This document shows positions 63,759 to 64,000 of a DNA stretch of 64,000 bases, in pieces; positions within the stretch are counted from its first letter, which is position 1, and each line of letters starts with the position of its first letter. Source of the stretch: JAVVEH01 sp032251435 (GTDB lineage Bacteria; Verrucomicrobiota; Lentisphaeria; Oligosphaerales; MVZH01). Position numbers and translations under genes: made by a program. The stretch is taken from assembly GCA_032251435.1 (NCBI GenBank), contig JAVVEH010000006.1, forward strand, positions 62,001 through 126,000, in the 5' to 3' direction. The notes beneath the pieces are model-generated. The model was not told the origin of the DNA. It searched no databases and saw nothing but the letters and a program-made list of their open reading frames with translations.

Positions 63759-64000
63759 GCCAATCCAATACGCGGGGCCGATCCACGGCGGTCAGCCCCG
63801 CTAAGAGTGAGAAAATCAGTGGGAAGTGCTTCTCGCCAAGGTCGCAAAGGGGAAAAAGTGGGCAATCCAGCCTTGAGAGGAAGCTGCCCCTGTCTTCTTG
63901 AAGTCGGCGGGTCGCCTTAGACCGCCGGAAGGATCTGGACAACCTGCTTGATCTACAACAGTAGAAATTTTGGGGCGGCCTTAGACATTTCGCTTTGCAG
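63759..64000. other. Intergenic region at window end
   Basis: 242 bp with GC-rich dyads (GGCGGGTCGCCTTAGACCGCC near 63906-63926). No gene recognised; a minus-strand open frame of 72 codons here lacks protein-like character. Confidence 0.5.

Noticed and set aside
1..64000. tRNA, rRNA or riboswitch genes
   Set aside because: I looked for tRNA-like arms and known motifs by eye and saw none; a covariance search was not possible.

Overview
The window looks like a contig from a member of the PVC group (Planctomycetes-Verrucomicrobia-Chlamydiae), most likely close to Kiritimatiellota or Lentisphaerota. The clues are a V-type ATPase operon in the Chlamydia/PVC style with a DUF2764 gene between subunits, a PPi-dependent phosphofructokinase, a PEP-CTERM protein, a Cys-type sulfatase, and an AraC/URO-D pair. 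The phylum is inferred from gene content only. Two runs of about 100 N (24856-24955 and 53644-53743) mark scaffold joins, both inside tandem repeats.

Layout. 1-15.1 kb is a metabolic core on the minus strand: ileS (cut by the window edge), uxuA, pfp, the V-ATPase operon (A-B-E-DUF2764-D-I-K) and an L-lactate dehydrogenase. 15.3-18.35 kb holds a bioDAB operon behind a near-perfect BirA operator. 18.35-26.1 kb is an accessory block with a broken TPR gene, a 1049-residue protein with a C-terminal caspase-like domain, a secreted PepSY-like protein and a REP-associated transposase. It ends in a second, partial copy of the bioB 3' end, so it is bracketed by bioB sequence. 26.1-29.5 kb carries a winged-helix/nucleotidyltransferase pair between direct repeats, a PEP-CTERM protein and an AraC regulator. 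29.8-36.0 kb is an Hsp70-like/SNF2 helicase gene pair; the helicase carries an in-frame 21-bp repeat array.

36.3-51.1 kb is a defence island on the minus strand. It has an AvcD-type anti-phage dCTP deaminase with a small overlapping downstream ORF, a zinc-ribbon protein, a truncated unknown gene, a truncated AAA ATPase, and a type I restriction-modification operon. The operon order is HsdR-HsdM fusion, DUF1016 nuclease, SEC-C protein, chimeric DUF1016/SEC-C gene, hsdS. Upstream lies a sigma-54 activator with a CARF-like N-terminal domain, and a well-spaced -24/-12 promoter sits exactly between this activator and hsdRM. The operon therefore appears to be switched by a ligand-sensing sigma-54 regulator. 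The first codons of hsdRM contain an in-frame TAG, so the system may be silenced, read through, or restarted at a TTG.

51.3-64 kb returns to housekeeping and catabolic genes: yicC, a LysM lipoprotein, a small basic protein with its own promoter and terminator, an argF-pyrB-Na/Ca exchanger operon, a Na/Pi cotransporter, a membrane protein, and an AraC-sulfatase operon divergent from a URO-D family gene. No tRNA, rRNA or CRISPR array was found.
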